Shown here: positions 1 to 7,227 of the stretch, piece after piece
Position numbering within the stretch: position 1 is the stretch's first letter
Layout: every line of letters starts with the position of its first letter
DNA from: Oligoflexia bacterium
Lineage (GTDB): Bacteria; Bdellovibrionota; UBA1018; CAIMNF01
DNA length: 10,606 nt
NCBI GenBank assembly: GCA_903858975.1
Contig: CAIOKW010000005.1
Coordinates: forward strand, 1 to 10,606
Reading direction: 5' to 3'
The notes under the pieces: model-generated
Told to the model about the DNA's origin: nothing
Seen by the model: only the letters and a program-made list of their open reading frames with translations
The model's database searches: none
Translations under genes and position numbers: made by a program

Positions 1-2075
1 ATGACTCGGATCGCGAACGGGGAGGGGCTTGGCAAATTCCGCGCCTGACCTTGAGTCGTTCTCGCTTACTACCCCTGTCGCCCACTTTAGGTGAGACCGC
101 TTTCTATGAAAAGGAACTCAGTGATCTAAACGGGTTTCCAACGGCACTCGTTAAATCCGCAAAGAGGCCCGTACCCCTTGATTTTGATTATAGTGAGAGG
201 CCGCTTCACTTTAAAATCGCGGACCTCATTGAATCGAAGCGCTATCCCATCTATTTGGTGAACTTTACTCAACGAGAATGCGCGGAGGAGGCTCAAAATT
301 TACTCAGTGTCGATTTCTGCACGAAAGAGGAAAAGAAGAAAATATCAGAAGAGATGGAGGGAGTTGATTTTAAAAGTCCCTATGGAAAAGAGGTACAGCG
401 ACTTCTGAAGCACGGTGTGGGCCTTCATCATGGTGGTCTTCTTCCTCGATATCGGGTCTTAGTTGAGAAACTTGCTCAAAAGGGCTTACTGAAAATCATT
501 TGTGGAACGGATACCTTAGGAGTCGGAGTGAATGTTCCGATTCGTACCGTTCTCTTCACCAAATTATGTAAGTATGACGGCGAGAAAACATCGATTCTTA
601 CGATTCGTGATTTTCAACAAATCAGTGGTCGCGCCGGACGAAAAGGATTCGATGACCGGGGGACTGTTGTTGTTCAAGCCCCTGAACATGTGATTGAAAA
701 CCTAGCGCTCGAACAAAAAGCCGCCGGGGACCCAAAAAAGGCAAAGAAACTCGTGAAGCGAAAACCCCCGGAAAAGGGGTTTCTACCCTGGACTAAAGAC
801 ACGATGATCCGCTTATCAGAGGGGCAACCAGAGCAATTGCCATCCCGCTTTAAAGTGGATCATGCGATGGTATTGAATGTGCTCTCTCGGGAAGGTACTG
901 TAAATTGCAAGGGGCTCAGAGCCCTCATTGGAAAATCTCACGATTCAGTGGTACTGAAAAAACGTCATCGAAAACAGGCTTCACAACTCTTTCGTTCTCT
1001 GGTTGAGCGGAATATTATTCACCTCAATCCATTAAAGCTAAACGTCGATTTGCAGGAAGATTTTTCACTGAATCACGGCCTTGCGCTCTTTTTGATTGAT
1101 ACCCTAGGGGTGCTTGACCCGAATGAACCCGATTATGCACTCGATGTATTGACCTTAGTGGAATCCATTATCGAAAACCCAGATCTCATTTTAAGACGAC
1201 AGGTCGATCGTTTGAAAACCATTAAAATGGGTGAAATGAAACAGGCGGGAATGGATTACGATGAACGGATGGCCGAGCTCGAAAAAATTGAGCACCCGAA
1301 GCCCAGAGGTGACTTTATCTATGATCGTTTTAATGAGTTTGCGAGAACCCACCCCTGGATAGGTCAGGATAACATTCGCCCGAAATCGGTTGTCCGAGAA
1401 ATGTTCGAAGGGTTTATGTCCTTTCATGACTATATCCGTGAGTATGGACTGGAGAGAGTCGAGGGGCAATTACTCCGGTATTTAAGTGAAACTTATAAAA
1501 TCCTAGTTCAAACGGTACCCGTAGGGGCCCGAACTGAAGAAATCATCTCGGTGATCGAGTATTTTAGAGAAATGCTGGGCGAAGTAGACTCAAGTTTAGT
1601 CGATGAGTGGGAGCGCCTGAAGAACCCAGAGCTGCTTGCAGCAAAACTAGCGCTACGGAATGAAAAGGAAGCGCAGAGGCTCAGTGAACAACAGAAACTA
1701 GAAACCGAACTCAGGCTTGAAAAGACTCGATTAGTGGCAATTCGAAATGAGGCTCTCCGCTGTATCCGAGACCTTTCTAATCGCTCTTTTGAGCGACTAG
1801 CAAAAATGGGAGAGTTGGATGCTGCGAGCTTAGAGCAGAAACTCGAGGAGTATTATCAAGATCATGAATCGATCTTGTTAGACCAAAAAGCAAGGTCTCC
1901 TCATCTCTCTCAGATTGAACAAAAAGAGGACGGATCCTATATGCTCGAGCAGATTCTGAGGGATCCCGATGATCATGGGGACTGGTGCTTACGATTCATT
2001 GCCAGGTTTATAGATTCCGAAGGGGGACCGCAATTACGTCTGACACTTCTTTATTTCGGTTCGCTCTCTGAATAG
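1..2075 (+). CDS. DEAD/DEAH-box (Ski2-like) helicase with DUF3516 C-terminus, 5'-truncated by window
   Basis: ATP-dependent RNA/DNA helicase of the DUF3516 family; its cellular role is not firmly known. The frame is open from base 3, and the residues before the first possible internal start (DRERGGAWQIP, then LTL) already match the family, so the gene begins outside the window and the TTG at 51 is not its start. About 690 residues are present. Counting from base 3: motif III region near residue 26, a helicase C domain with YLVNFTQRE, GTDTLGVGVNVP from residue 168 (motif V) and QISGRAGR at 206-213 (motif VI, Ski2 type). The remaining about 450 residues are the DUF3516 region, with a charged, probably coiled segment near the end. 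Walker A and DEAD/DEAH motifs must lie upstream. Motif III reads SPT instead of the usual SAT, and nearby residues are also odd. It ends one base before the stop of the convergent mscL. Family assignment is secure. Confidence 0.93.
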   Translation, partial: DSDRERGGAWQIPRLTLSRSRLLPLSPTLGETAFYEKELSDLNGFPTALVKSAKRPVPLDFDYSERPLHFKIADLIESKRYPIYLVNFTQRECAEEAQNLLSVDFCTKEEKKKISEEMEGVDFKSPYGKEVQRLLKHGVGLHHGGLLPRYRVLVEKLAQKGLLKIICGTDTLGVGVNVPIRTVLFTKLCKYDGEKTSILTIRDFQQISGRAGRKGFDDRGTVVVQAPEHVIENLALEQKAAGDPKKAKKLVKRKPPEKGFLPWTKDTMIRLSEGQPEQLPSRFKVDHAMVLNVLSREGTVNCKGLRALIGKSHDSVVLKKRHRKQASQLFRSLVERNIIHLNPLKLNVDLQEDFSLNHGLALFLIDTLGVLDPNEPDYALDVLTLVESIIENPDLILRRQVDRLKTIKMGEMKQAGMDYDERMAELEKIEHPKPRGDFIYDRFNEFARTHPWIGQDNIRPKSVVREMFEGFMSFHDYIREYGLERVEGQLLRYLSETYKILVQTVPVGARTEEIISVIEYFREMLGEVDSSLVDEWERLKNPELLAAKLALRNEKEAQRLSEQQKLETELRLEKTRLVAIRNEALRCIRDLSNRSFERLAKMGELDAASLEQKLEEYYQDHESILLDQKARSPHLSQIEQKEDGSYMLEQILRDPDDHGDWCLRFIARFIDSEGGPQLRLTLLYFGSLSE

Positions 2076-2076
2076 T

Positions 2077-2382
2077 TTAGCTCGGTTTATTTGGCATCAG
2101 TCGTTTTGCAATGAAAAAAATGATAAAGGCGACTAAGATAAAATCTAGGAGTGCACCTAAGAATATCCCAATCCCGAATTTCGCGCTCGAAATGTGAAAT
2201 GCCAATTGTCGCCAATCCCCGCCGGGAATCAGAATTCCAATGAAGGGCATGATTAATTGGTCCACGAGAGCCGAGACCAGGGCGTTGACTTTGCCACCAA
2301 TAATGACGGCAACAGCCAGACCCATGACCTGATGAGTTTTAATAAATTCCAAAAAGGACAACCACATTGTATTTACCCACAC
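2077..2382 (-). CDS. mscL: Large-conductance mechanosensitive channel, short form (MscL family)
   Basis: Inner-membrane channel that opens under membrane tension and releases solutes on hypo-osmotic shock. The protein (101 residues from GTG) has the MscL first transmembrane helix, with LAVAVIIGGKVNALVSAL and then IMPFIGILIPG, a short periplasmic loop containing GDWRQLAF, and the second helix with LLDFILVAFIIFFIAK. It stops soon after TM2 (RLMPNKPS), so it lacks most of the cytoplasmic helix bundle found in the 136-residue E. coli protein. Start: the GTG at 2382 has AGAGG six bases upstream; an ATG at 2367 (96 residues) also fits the family length but has only a distant AAAGGTG. The stop lies one base from the helicase stop on the other strand, leaving no room for a terminator. 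Family call is firm; the exact start is not. Confidence 0.9.
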   Translation of the reverse strand: MWVNTMWLSFLEFIKTHQVMGLAVAVIIGGKVNALVSALVDQLIMPFIGILIPGGDWRQLAFHISSAKFGIGIFLGALLDFILVAFIIFFIAKRLMPNKPS

Positions 2383-2568
2383 CTTTCGCCTCTACTAAAG
2401 CGCTTAGGTTTTTAACGTCGAATCCTTTCATCTACAATCAAGAAATCAGGAGAGACTATAACGCGTACACGTCCAATGCGGCGTCAACAATCAACGTGGT
2501 AATTTGAAATTAAATTGAGGGAGCTGATTAGTGTGAGTCGGTTTATAACCTTGAGTAGGGATAGAATT

Positions 2569-2575
2569 AAAGGAG
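2569..2575 (+). promoter_or_regulatory. Ribosome binding site fixing the DUF481 start
   Basis: AAAGGAG lies five bases before the ATG at 2581. It decides the start, since the same frame is open for 22 further codons upstream to 2515, but only the ATG at 2581 gives a signal peptide at the N-terminus. Confidence 0.8.
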
Positions 2576-2580
2576 TAAGC

Positions 2581-3297
2581 ATGAAAATTCTATTTCTATT
2601 AATGGCGAGCACATTTTTGAGCTCCCTCTGTTTCGCAGAGATCAAAGCTGAAGGGCTCAGTAATGAAACTGCACTTGGAATTGTTCTGACTAGCGGAAAT
2701 ACAGACGTAAAAACATTGAATCTGAGCCAGGTCAATAGCTATGAAAAAAACCAAAATGTTTACAAATTTAATTTCAACTATTTAAGATCTTCTAACCAAG
2801 GAACTGAACAAGCTTTATTGTGGGGATTGGGGTTACGTTACGAGAGGGAACTGAACCCCCGGTTTAGTCTATTTGTGTCGCAAGCACTCATGAGTGATTA
2901 CTACCAAGGGATTGTCCAGCGCTACAGCACCGATGTGGGTGGGAAGTATAATTTCACCAAACAAGAAGGGACAAATTGGTATGTCGAGGCAGGCTACCGT
3001 TTTTCCCGTGAGAATTACCGCTATGGCTTCAAAAACATCAGTTTTATTCGTCTTTTTCATGAAATTGATAGGCAGATTGATAAGCAATTCAGCGTAAAAT
3101 GGTGGATTGAGTATTTACCGAATATCATCACATGGAAGGCATACCAGGCGAATACCGAAGCCTCGCTGGCGATGGTGCTTAACGACATTTTCTCGCTGAA
3201 GTCGTCTTACTCGGTTCGATATTACAACGAGCCACCGCTGGGAGTCGAAAAGCGAACAGACCAAACATTTATGACTTCGCTTGTGGCCAAATTCTGA
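2581..3297 (+). CDS. DUF481 (YdiY-like) outer-membrane beta-barrel protein
   Basis: Predicted outer-membrane barrel of the DUF481 family (salt-induced outer-membrane protein, YdiY-like); the molecular function is unknown. The 238-residue product starts with a Sec signal peptide (MKILFLLMASTFLSSLCFA, cleavage likely after Ala19). The mature part opens with the family signature ETALGIVLTSGNTDVKTLNL, continues with alternating amphipathic strands rich in Tyr and Phe (for example YEAGYRF-like strands around residues 135-145), and ends with the typical last strands: LNDIFSLKSSYSVRYYNEPP, then GVEKRTDQ and TSLVAKF. The C-terminal Phe is the usual signal for Bam-dependent insertion. It appears monocistronic: 198 bases separate it from mscL (divergent) and 71 from the next gene. 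No convincing sigma-70 promoter could be picked by eye. Function beyond barrel membership is not inferred. Confidence 0.88.
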   Translation: MKILFLLMASTFLSSLCFAEIKAEGLSNETALGIVLTSGNTDVKTLNLSQVNSYEKNQNVYKFNFNYLRSSNQGTEQALLWGLGLRYERELNPRFSLFVSQALMSDYYQGIVQRYSTDVGGKYNFTKQEGTNWYVEAGYRFSRENYRYGFKNISFIRLFHEIDRQIDKQFSVKWWIEYLPNIITWKAYQANTEASLAMVLNDIFSLKSSYSVRYYNEPPLGVEKRTDQTFMTSLVAKF

Positions 3298-3338
3298 CCC
3301 AGCGAAATATTTAAGTTTTAGGCACGTCATTTGCAAGT

Positions 3339-3348
3339 TTATCGATAA
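3339..3348. repeat. Perfect 10-bp palindrome TTATCGATAA
   Basis: This self-complementary decamer lies 20 bases before the start of the flavodoxin gene and just ahead of its GGAGG ribosome binding site. It could be an operator half-site pair or simply AT-rich chance; nothing else supports a role. Confidence 0.25.
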
Positions 3349-3368
3349 GTTTAAGTGGAGGTAGTGAA

Positions 3369-3947
3369 ATGCGGTATTTTAAAAATGCTCTAGTGATTTA
3401 TTATTCGAGATCGGGGAATACGAGGAAAGCGGCACAAGCAATTGCCGAGAGGCTCGGCTGTGACATAGAGCAAATTAAATCAAAAGTAACTTACGGGATG
3501 CGTTTTTTTGGGTTTCAAAGGGCCCTTGCACATGCTTTGTTGAAAAGGAAGCCTCGGATGGAGCCCCTTCAGAAAAACTTAAAGGACTATGATTTGATCA
3601 TTGTTGCGAGTCCTGTTTGGGCGGGTACCATGGCCGCCCCGGTTAGGACCTTCTTCTCAAAATATAAAAAGAGTATTAAAAGAGTTGCCTTCTTTCTCAC
3701 CCAGGGGGGCACCTATGGCCGAGAGGATGCACTCTATCAAATGAGACAAGAAGTGGGGATGACGCCCGAATCAATCTTTGTCATGTCTCAAAAAGATTTT
3801 GAGAAAAGCTCATTTGAAAAAGAAATCACTCTATTTTGTTCCGATTTTAGAAAAGAAAGTCGTGAACCGCAAAAGAAACCTAATTCAATTCCGATTGAAG
3901 TAACTCAAACAAAGTCTTCCAGTGTCGATCGAGAGCTTCGGCATTGA
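3369..3947 (+). CDS. Flavodoxin family protein
   Basis: Probable FMN-binding electron carrier or NAD(P)H-type flavodoxin-like reductase in the cytoplasm. The 192-residue protein opens with a beta strand and the FMN-phosphate loop YYSRSGNTR (Ser13-Thr18), followed by an alpha helix. The second flavin loop SPVWAG is at 81-86 and the strand with a third loop, FFLTQGG, is at 108-114. The start is well set by GGAGG (3357-3361), seven bases before ATG. The fold seems complete by about residue 165; the last 25 or so residues (Lys/Ser/Thr-rich, from about KESREPQKK onward) lie largely inside a 68-base overlap with the opposite-strand hydrolase gene and look like an added tail. The redox partner and substrate are not visible. 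It could belong to the quinone-reductase or protoporphyrinogen-oxidase-like branches; the sequence does not decide. Confidence 0.87.
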   Translation: MRYFKNALVIYYSRSGNTRKAAQAIAERLGCDIEQIKSKVTYGMRFFGFQRALAHALLKRKPRMEPLQKNLKDYDLIIVASPVWAGTMAAPVRTFFSKYKKSIKRVAFFLTQGGTYGREDALYQMRQEVGMTPESIFVMSQKDFEKSSFEKEITLFCSDFRKESREPQKKPNSIPIEVTQTKSSSVDRELRH

Positions 3948-4626
3948 ACGCGGGGAGATCTTCCATCGTGAACCCGTGAAGGGCATTGGAATAGAGCTCA
4001 GCTTTTCCATTCGCTTTCGAGTCAGAAAGTGCATTTTGAAATCGCTCGATCTGCTCTACGGGCATGGATGAATCGTGGTCAGCGTGAGCCACATAGATCT
4101 TTGCTTTAATTTTTGAAAGCAGAAGATGAGGGCTATGCGGAGCCTCACTGGCCAAGTTTCCTGCGTGATAACTGGCAGCTGCCGCAACTTGATCTGGAAA
4201 AGCAGCCGCTGTTCGAAGCGCGAGTGATCCACCCATGCAGTACCCCGTAATGCCCATTTTTCCGTGGCGAACACTCGAATGCTTTCCAAGATAGCCAAAA
4301 AAACTGTTCACATCGTTCATGGTTAATTGTGGATCATGCCCCCTTGCGAGAGGAATGATTTTTTGGACCGCCTCAACCATATCTTCTGGCTTCAGTGGGA
4401 ATTTTAGATCGGTAACGGGTGCTCGCTTGATCCTATAAAAGAGATTCGGAACCAGGACAAAGTAACCTTGTTCTGCGATTTTTTTCGCCATTTGCTCCAG
4501 GTAGGGTCTGAGTCCAAATGCATCCATGTAGAGGATCACTGCGGGATGGGCTCCGCTTGTAGGGTGGGCAATAAATGCGTCGCAAATACCGTCAGCGGTT
4601 TTAATTTCAATCGTTTGGGTGATCAT
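3880..4626 (-). CDS. Dienelactone hydrolase family protein
   Basis: Cytoplasmic alpha/beta hydrolase of the dienelactone hydrolase (DLH) family, cleaving ester or lactone bonds; the true substrate is unknown and no catechol pathway genes are nearby. In the 248-residue product the nucleophile is Cys130 in GYCMGG, the acid is probably Asp185 in HADHDSSMP, and the base is His217 in LHGF, giving the Cys-Asp-His triad typical of DLH rather than a serine esterase. MDAFGLRP at 34-41 and VLVPNLFYR at 57-65 are further family landmarks. The ATG at 4626 was chosen because it starts a few residues before the first strand as in relatives; a GTG at 4659 would add 11 residues, and neither has a clear Shine-Dalgarno site. 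It is divergent from the methyltransferase (94 bases apart), and its last 68 bases overlap the flavodoxin gene. Confidence 0.9.
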   Translation of the reverse strand: MITQTIEIKTADGICDAFIAHPTSGAHPAVILYMDAFGLRPYLEQMAKKIAEQGYFVLVPNLFYRIKRAPVTDLKFPLKPEDMVEAVQKIIPLARGHDPQLTMNDVNSFFGYLGKHSSVRHGKMGITGYCMGGSLALRTAAAFPDQVAAAASYHAGNLASEAPHSPHLLLSKIKAKIYVAHADHDSSMPVEQIERFQNALSDSKANGKAELYSNALHGFTMEDLPAFNAEALDRHWKTLFELLQSELN

Positions 4627-4720
4627 AGGTTTTAATCGTACACGAGATGTAAGGATCACGTATTGCGTTATTTATTCGAAAACTTGAATTGTAGGACCGA
4701 GTTGATTAGGGTGAATTGCA

Positions 4721-5494
4721 ATGGATCTTTTTTCAAAGCAAGCCGTTGATTACGCTCTGTATCGGCCCCAGTATCCGGCTGAGCTTTATCGATATTTGAA
4801 GTTACACTGCAGGTCTTACGATTACGCTTGGGATGTTGCGACTGGAAATGGGCAGGCAGCCATTGAGATTGCGCAATCTTTTACTCGCGTATTGGCCACG
4901 GACTTGAGTGCTGAACAAGTTGCCCTCGCAAAACAAGCACCAAATATTGAATACCGTGTCTGTGACGCTGGAGAAGCGTTGGTGGAGAGCGATGGTAGCT
5001 TTGACTTGATCACTGTGGCTACGGGCTTACATTGGTTTGATCGAGAAGTGTTTTTCAAAGAAGCCAATCGTGTATTGAAACCCGGCGGGCTGTTCGCGGC
5101 TTGGGCTTATGGATTTCACTCACCAATCAGCACTGAAATTGATCGAATCCTGCACTCCTTCTATTTTAAAACGCTAAAGGGATTTTGGAAGACCAATAAT
5201 CAACTCGTTTGGAATGGTTATAAAGATATCCAAATGCCTTTTGAAAAACTAACCACACCCAAAATACGAATGAGCGTGGATTGGAAATTGGAGGATTTTA
5301 TTGGGTACTGTGGAACCTGGTCGGCGGTGCAGCTCTATAAAGAAGCTCATCACGAGGATCCCACGGTGAAGCTCAAGGCTCAGCTCAAGCCTTACTGGGG
5401 ACCGAGTACCCGTAAGATCAGCTGGAGCCTCGGTTTAATCGCAGGCAGGAAAGCGATTGAAGCACTGGCGCACAAATCTAGCGAACCTCTATAG
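4721..5494 (+). CDS. Class I SAM-dependent methyltransferase
   Basis: Small-molecule-type methyltransferase with a Rossmann SAM-binding domain. The 257-residue protein has motif I DVATGNGQ at 38-45, the acidic residue after strand 2 (ATDLS, Asp61), FDLITVATGLHWFD at 94-107 (motif IV region) and the post-motif LKPGG at 119-123. The N-terminal pattern F-S-x-Q-A-x-x-Y-x-x-Y-R-P-x-Y-P and the aromatic-rich C-terminal half resemble the trans-aconitate/crg1-type methyltransferase group. ATG at 4721 has only a weak AGGGTG seven bases upstream. It heads a run of four same-strand genes, with 37 bases to the next. The acceptor substrate cannot be read from the sequence. Confidence 0.9.
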   Translation: MDLFSKQAVDYALYRPQYPAELYRYLKLHCRSYDYAWDVATGNGQAAIEIAQSFTRVLATDLSAEQVALAKQAPNIEYRVCDAGEALVESDGSFDLITVATGLHWFDREVFFKEANRVLKPGGLFAAWAYGFHSPISTEIDRILHSFYFKTLKGFWKTNNQLVWNGYKDIQMPFEKLTTPKIRMSVDWKLEDFIGYCGTWSAVQLYKEAHHEDPTVKLKAQLKPYWGPSTRKISWSLGLIAGRKAIEALAHKSSEPL

Positions 5495-5514
5495 TTTATG
5501 GTATCTTAAACTAT
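5491..5514. repeat. 8-bp perfect inverted repeat at the methyltransferase/SRPBCC junction
   Basis: ATAGTTTA at 5491-5498 and TAAACTAT at 5507-5514 are exact reverse complements separated by eight bases. The left arm contains the methyltransferase stop codon and the right arm lies 17 bases before the next start. There is no T-run afterwards, so a standard terminator is unlikely; an operator or an mRNA hairpin between two operon genes is possible. Confidence 0.4.
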
Positions 5515-5531
5515 GAAAAGAGTCACTGAAA

Positions 5532-5975
5532 ATGAAAATTCGATTTGAAACTAAGGTTCAAAAGAGACTGAGCGCCGTAAAAGCTGCTTTTGATCAAGAG
5601 CTCTTTCTAGCGCTAAAGCCGCCAGGAATGCAACTTAAGCTCATTCGATTTGATGGGTGCAAACCTGGGGACGAAGTGCATTTGAAGATGGGAGCTTTCG
5701 GGCTTCTCCAAGATTGGGTCAGCCACATCACATCCTCCATTGAGGATGAAAAGCAATGGCAATTCGTGGATGAAGGGCAAGTCATTCCCTGGCCACTGAA
5801 GCACTGGAAACACGTGCATCGAGTGGAGTCCATCGGAGATTCTGAGGCTCTGATCATAGATGACATTGAGTTTACAGCCCCAAACTCAGCTCTGACGGCG
5901 CTCCTGTTTCCATCCCTTTGGCTTAGTTTTTCAGTGAGACCGAGTCGGTACCGTAAATTTTTTAAAGAGGAGTAA
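5532..5975 (+). CDS. SRPBCC (START-like fold) family protein
   Basis: Predicted member of the SRPBCC helix-grip superfamily, which binds hydrophobic ligands in a deep cavity; ligand and role are unknown. The 147-residue protein shows the pattern of an uncharacterised SRPBCC branch: an N-terminal strand (MKIRFETKV), a helix with FDQELFLALKPPG, then IRFDGCKPGDEVHL, WVSHITS, FVDEG with IPWPLKHWKHVHRV, IIDDIEF, and a C-terminal helix with YRKFF. Assignment comes from remembered family patterns and strand order. The start at 5532 is preceded only by a weak AAAAGAG. It is probably co-transcribed with the OsmC gene, whose ribosome binding site lies in its last codons. No signal peptide or true membrane helix is evident, though residues near 120-135 are hydrophobic. 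Confidence 0.75.
   Translation: MKIRFETKVQKRLSAVKAAFDQELFLALKPPGMQLKLIRFDGCKPGDEVHLKMGAFGLLQDWVSHITSSIEDEKQWQFVDEGQVIPWPLKHWKHVHRVESIGDSEALIIDDIEFTAPNSALTALLFPSLWLSFSVRPSRYRKFFKEE
5967..5972 (+). promoter_or_regulatory. Ribosome binding site inside the SRPBCC 3' end, fixing the OsmC start
   Basis: GAGGAG encodes the last two residues of the SRPBCC protein and lies six bases before ATG 5979. It is too close (three bases) to serve the in-frame GTG at 5976, so ATG 5979 is preferred. This also implies translational coupling. Confidence 0.7.
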
Positions 5976-5978
5976 GTG

Positions 5979-6413
5979 ATGATTAAGTATCCAATGAGTT
6001 TCAGCGTAAGTGGACATTCTAAAAGTGGAATCGGATCGAACTGGGAGACGAGTTCCCCTTCGGTGTCGAGCTCCCTTCCTATGTCAATCCCACCCGAATT
6101 CGAAGGCCCCGGAGGAGGGTATTCGCCCGAAGATATCTATGCCTTTGCACTGGCCAATTGTTTTGTAGCCACCTTTAAGGTTTTTGCAGAAAAATCGAAA
6201 GTCGATTACGGGGAACTGAGCGTAGAAGGTACCCTGACCGTGGATCGAAATGAATCGGGTGTGCCCTGGATGAAGGCTTTTCATCTCAAAGTGAATCTCA
6301 ATGGGGTTTCTGATGCAGATCGCGCGAAGCGCCTCTTAGAGAAAACCAGTCAATCGTGCATGATTCTCAATTCAGTGAAGACCGAGAAAACATTTGAGTT
6401 TATAGTCGGATAA
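5979..6413 (+). CDS. OsmC/Ohr family protein
   Basis: Cytoplasmic thiol peroxidase-type protein of the OsmC/Ohr superfamily, which reduces organic hydroperoxides. In the 144-residue product the two redox cysteines are both present: Cys61 in ALANCF, the classic helix position after GGGYSPEDIYAF, and Cys127 in SQSCMILNSV. Other landmarks are GPGGGYSPED at 43-52 and a beta-rich second half (VEGTLTVDR, FHLKVNL). The gene follows the SRPBCC stop by three bases and precedes the DUF2461 start by one base, so the three are very probably one transcript. Whether it is OsmC, Ohr or a YhfA-like subgroup, and which reductant it uses, cannot be settled here. Confidence 0.88.
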   Translation: MIKYPMSFSVSGHSKSGIGSNWETSSPSVSSSLPMSIPPEFEGPGGGYSPEDIYAFALANCFVATFKVFAEKSKVDYGELSVEGTLTVDRNESGVPWMKAFHLKVNLNGVSDADRAKRLLEKTSQSCMILNSVKTEKTFEFIVG

Positions 6414-6414
6414 T

Positions 6415-7164
6415 ATGTCACCTTCCATGCGCTTCTCTCAGGCCAGTATTGATTTTATCGTAAAAGCTTATCGACAAAAGAAGAAGGAATGGCTCGATAA
6501 GAATCGAAGCGAATATGAGCAGGTGCTGGTCGAGCCCATGCGCGAACTGATGTTAGCTGCCGAACGGGCACTAAAGAACGATGCGCCCGGATATCGGTTC
6601 CCGAAACGGAATTTTGCGCGAATTCTTCGGGGAGCAGAGGGTGCGCAACTCCATGGTCCCTTCCGAGACTGGATTGGGGTTGCTATTTCAAGAGACTCCG
6701 AGAGTCGGTATGAAGGGCCACCCAACTTATATTTTCATATATCAGAAGACGAGGGGATCTTCACGGCGGGCGGGCTCTATATGCCAAGCGCGGGCCAAAC
6801 TAAGCACATCCGGAGCTGGATCGATCAAGACCCTTCAATGCTTGAAGAGTTAATTGATGACAAGAAATTCAAGAAACACTTTCAGGGACTTGGCACTGAG
6901 CGGGTACTCAAGACGAAACCGCGTGATTATCCGATTGATCACCCCAGAATTGATTGGTTGAAGCTTTCAGCGTTTTATGTGTGGCGAGAAGTGAAAAAAA
7001 AGGAACTTTTCTCGAAAAACTTCGCTGATATTTTGATTGAAGACTGGCGTCAAGTCTTGCGTTTAAACCAAATCTTGGATCGCTATACTGAGCGATGGCC
7101 CAAGGCAAAGATCGAAGAAGTACTCCCTCAGGCGCGAGCTTTTATGGATGATTGGGAAGACTAA
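6415..7164 (+). CDS. DUF2461 (TIGR02453) family protein
   Basis: Conserved protein of unknown function. The 249-residue product fits the family: an N-terminal helix with KKKEWLDKNRSEYE, the segment FPKRNFARILRG near residue 62, the strand pair NLYFHIS and FTAGGLYMPS near 104-125, then YPIDHPRIDWLKLSAF near 171-187 and a C-terminal helix ending RAFMDDWED. The stretch that in most relatives reads close to RFSKDKxPYK is strongly altered here (GAEGAQLHGPFRDW), so any function of that site may differ. ATG 6415 lies one base after the OsmC stop, with no clear Shine-Dalgarno site, which suggests coupled translation; an in-frame ATG at 6427 is an alternative. It is the last gene of the four-gene run. 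Confidence 0.85.
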   Translation: MSPSMRFSQASIDFIVKAYRQKKKEWLDKNRSEYEQVLVEPMRELMLAAERALKNDAPGYRFPKRNFARILRGAEGAQLHGPFRDWIGVAISRDSESRYEGPPNLYFHISEDEGIFTAGGLYMPSAGQTKHIRSWIDQDPSMLEELIDDKKFKKHFQGLGTERVLKTKPRDYPIDHPRIDWLKLSAFYVWREVKKKELFSKNFADILIEDWRQVLRLNQILDRYTERWPKAKIEEVLPQARAFMDDWED

Positions 7165-7209
7165 TTTGAATGGATTTCATTGAATTTGGGTAAGTTTCCT
7201 TCCTGACTT

Positions 7210-7227
7210 TGTCAGACTTTGGTCAAG
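7210..7227 (+). promoter_or_regulatory. Candidate PhoB (Pho) box upstream of pitA
   Basis: TGTCAGA and GGTCAAG are 11 bases apart (TGTCAGA-CTTT-GGTCAAG), the spacing of the two half-sites in a Pho box whose half-site consensus is close to CTGTCAT. A weak -10-like TATTTA at 7235 follows by seven bases, and the pitA start is 83 bases downstream. The same stretch is also a tandem GACTTTG-TCA / GACTTTGGTCA repeat from 7205. Position and gene make sense; the match itself is imperfect. Confidence 0.35.

Noticed and set aside
2515..2580. N-terminal extension of the DUF481 protein
   Set aside because: The AAAGGAG at 2569 and the signal peptide starting at ATG 2581 show that the true start is downstream.
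5976..5978. GTG start for the OsmC gene
   Set aside because: It lies only three bases after GAGGAG; ATG 5979 has correct spacing.
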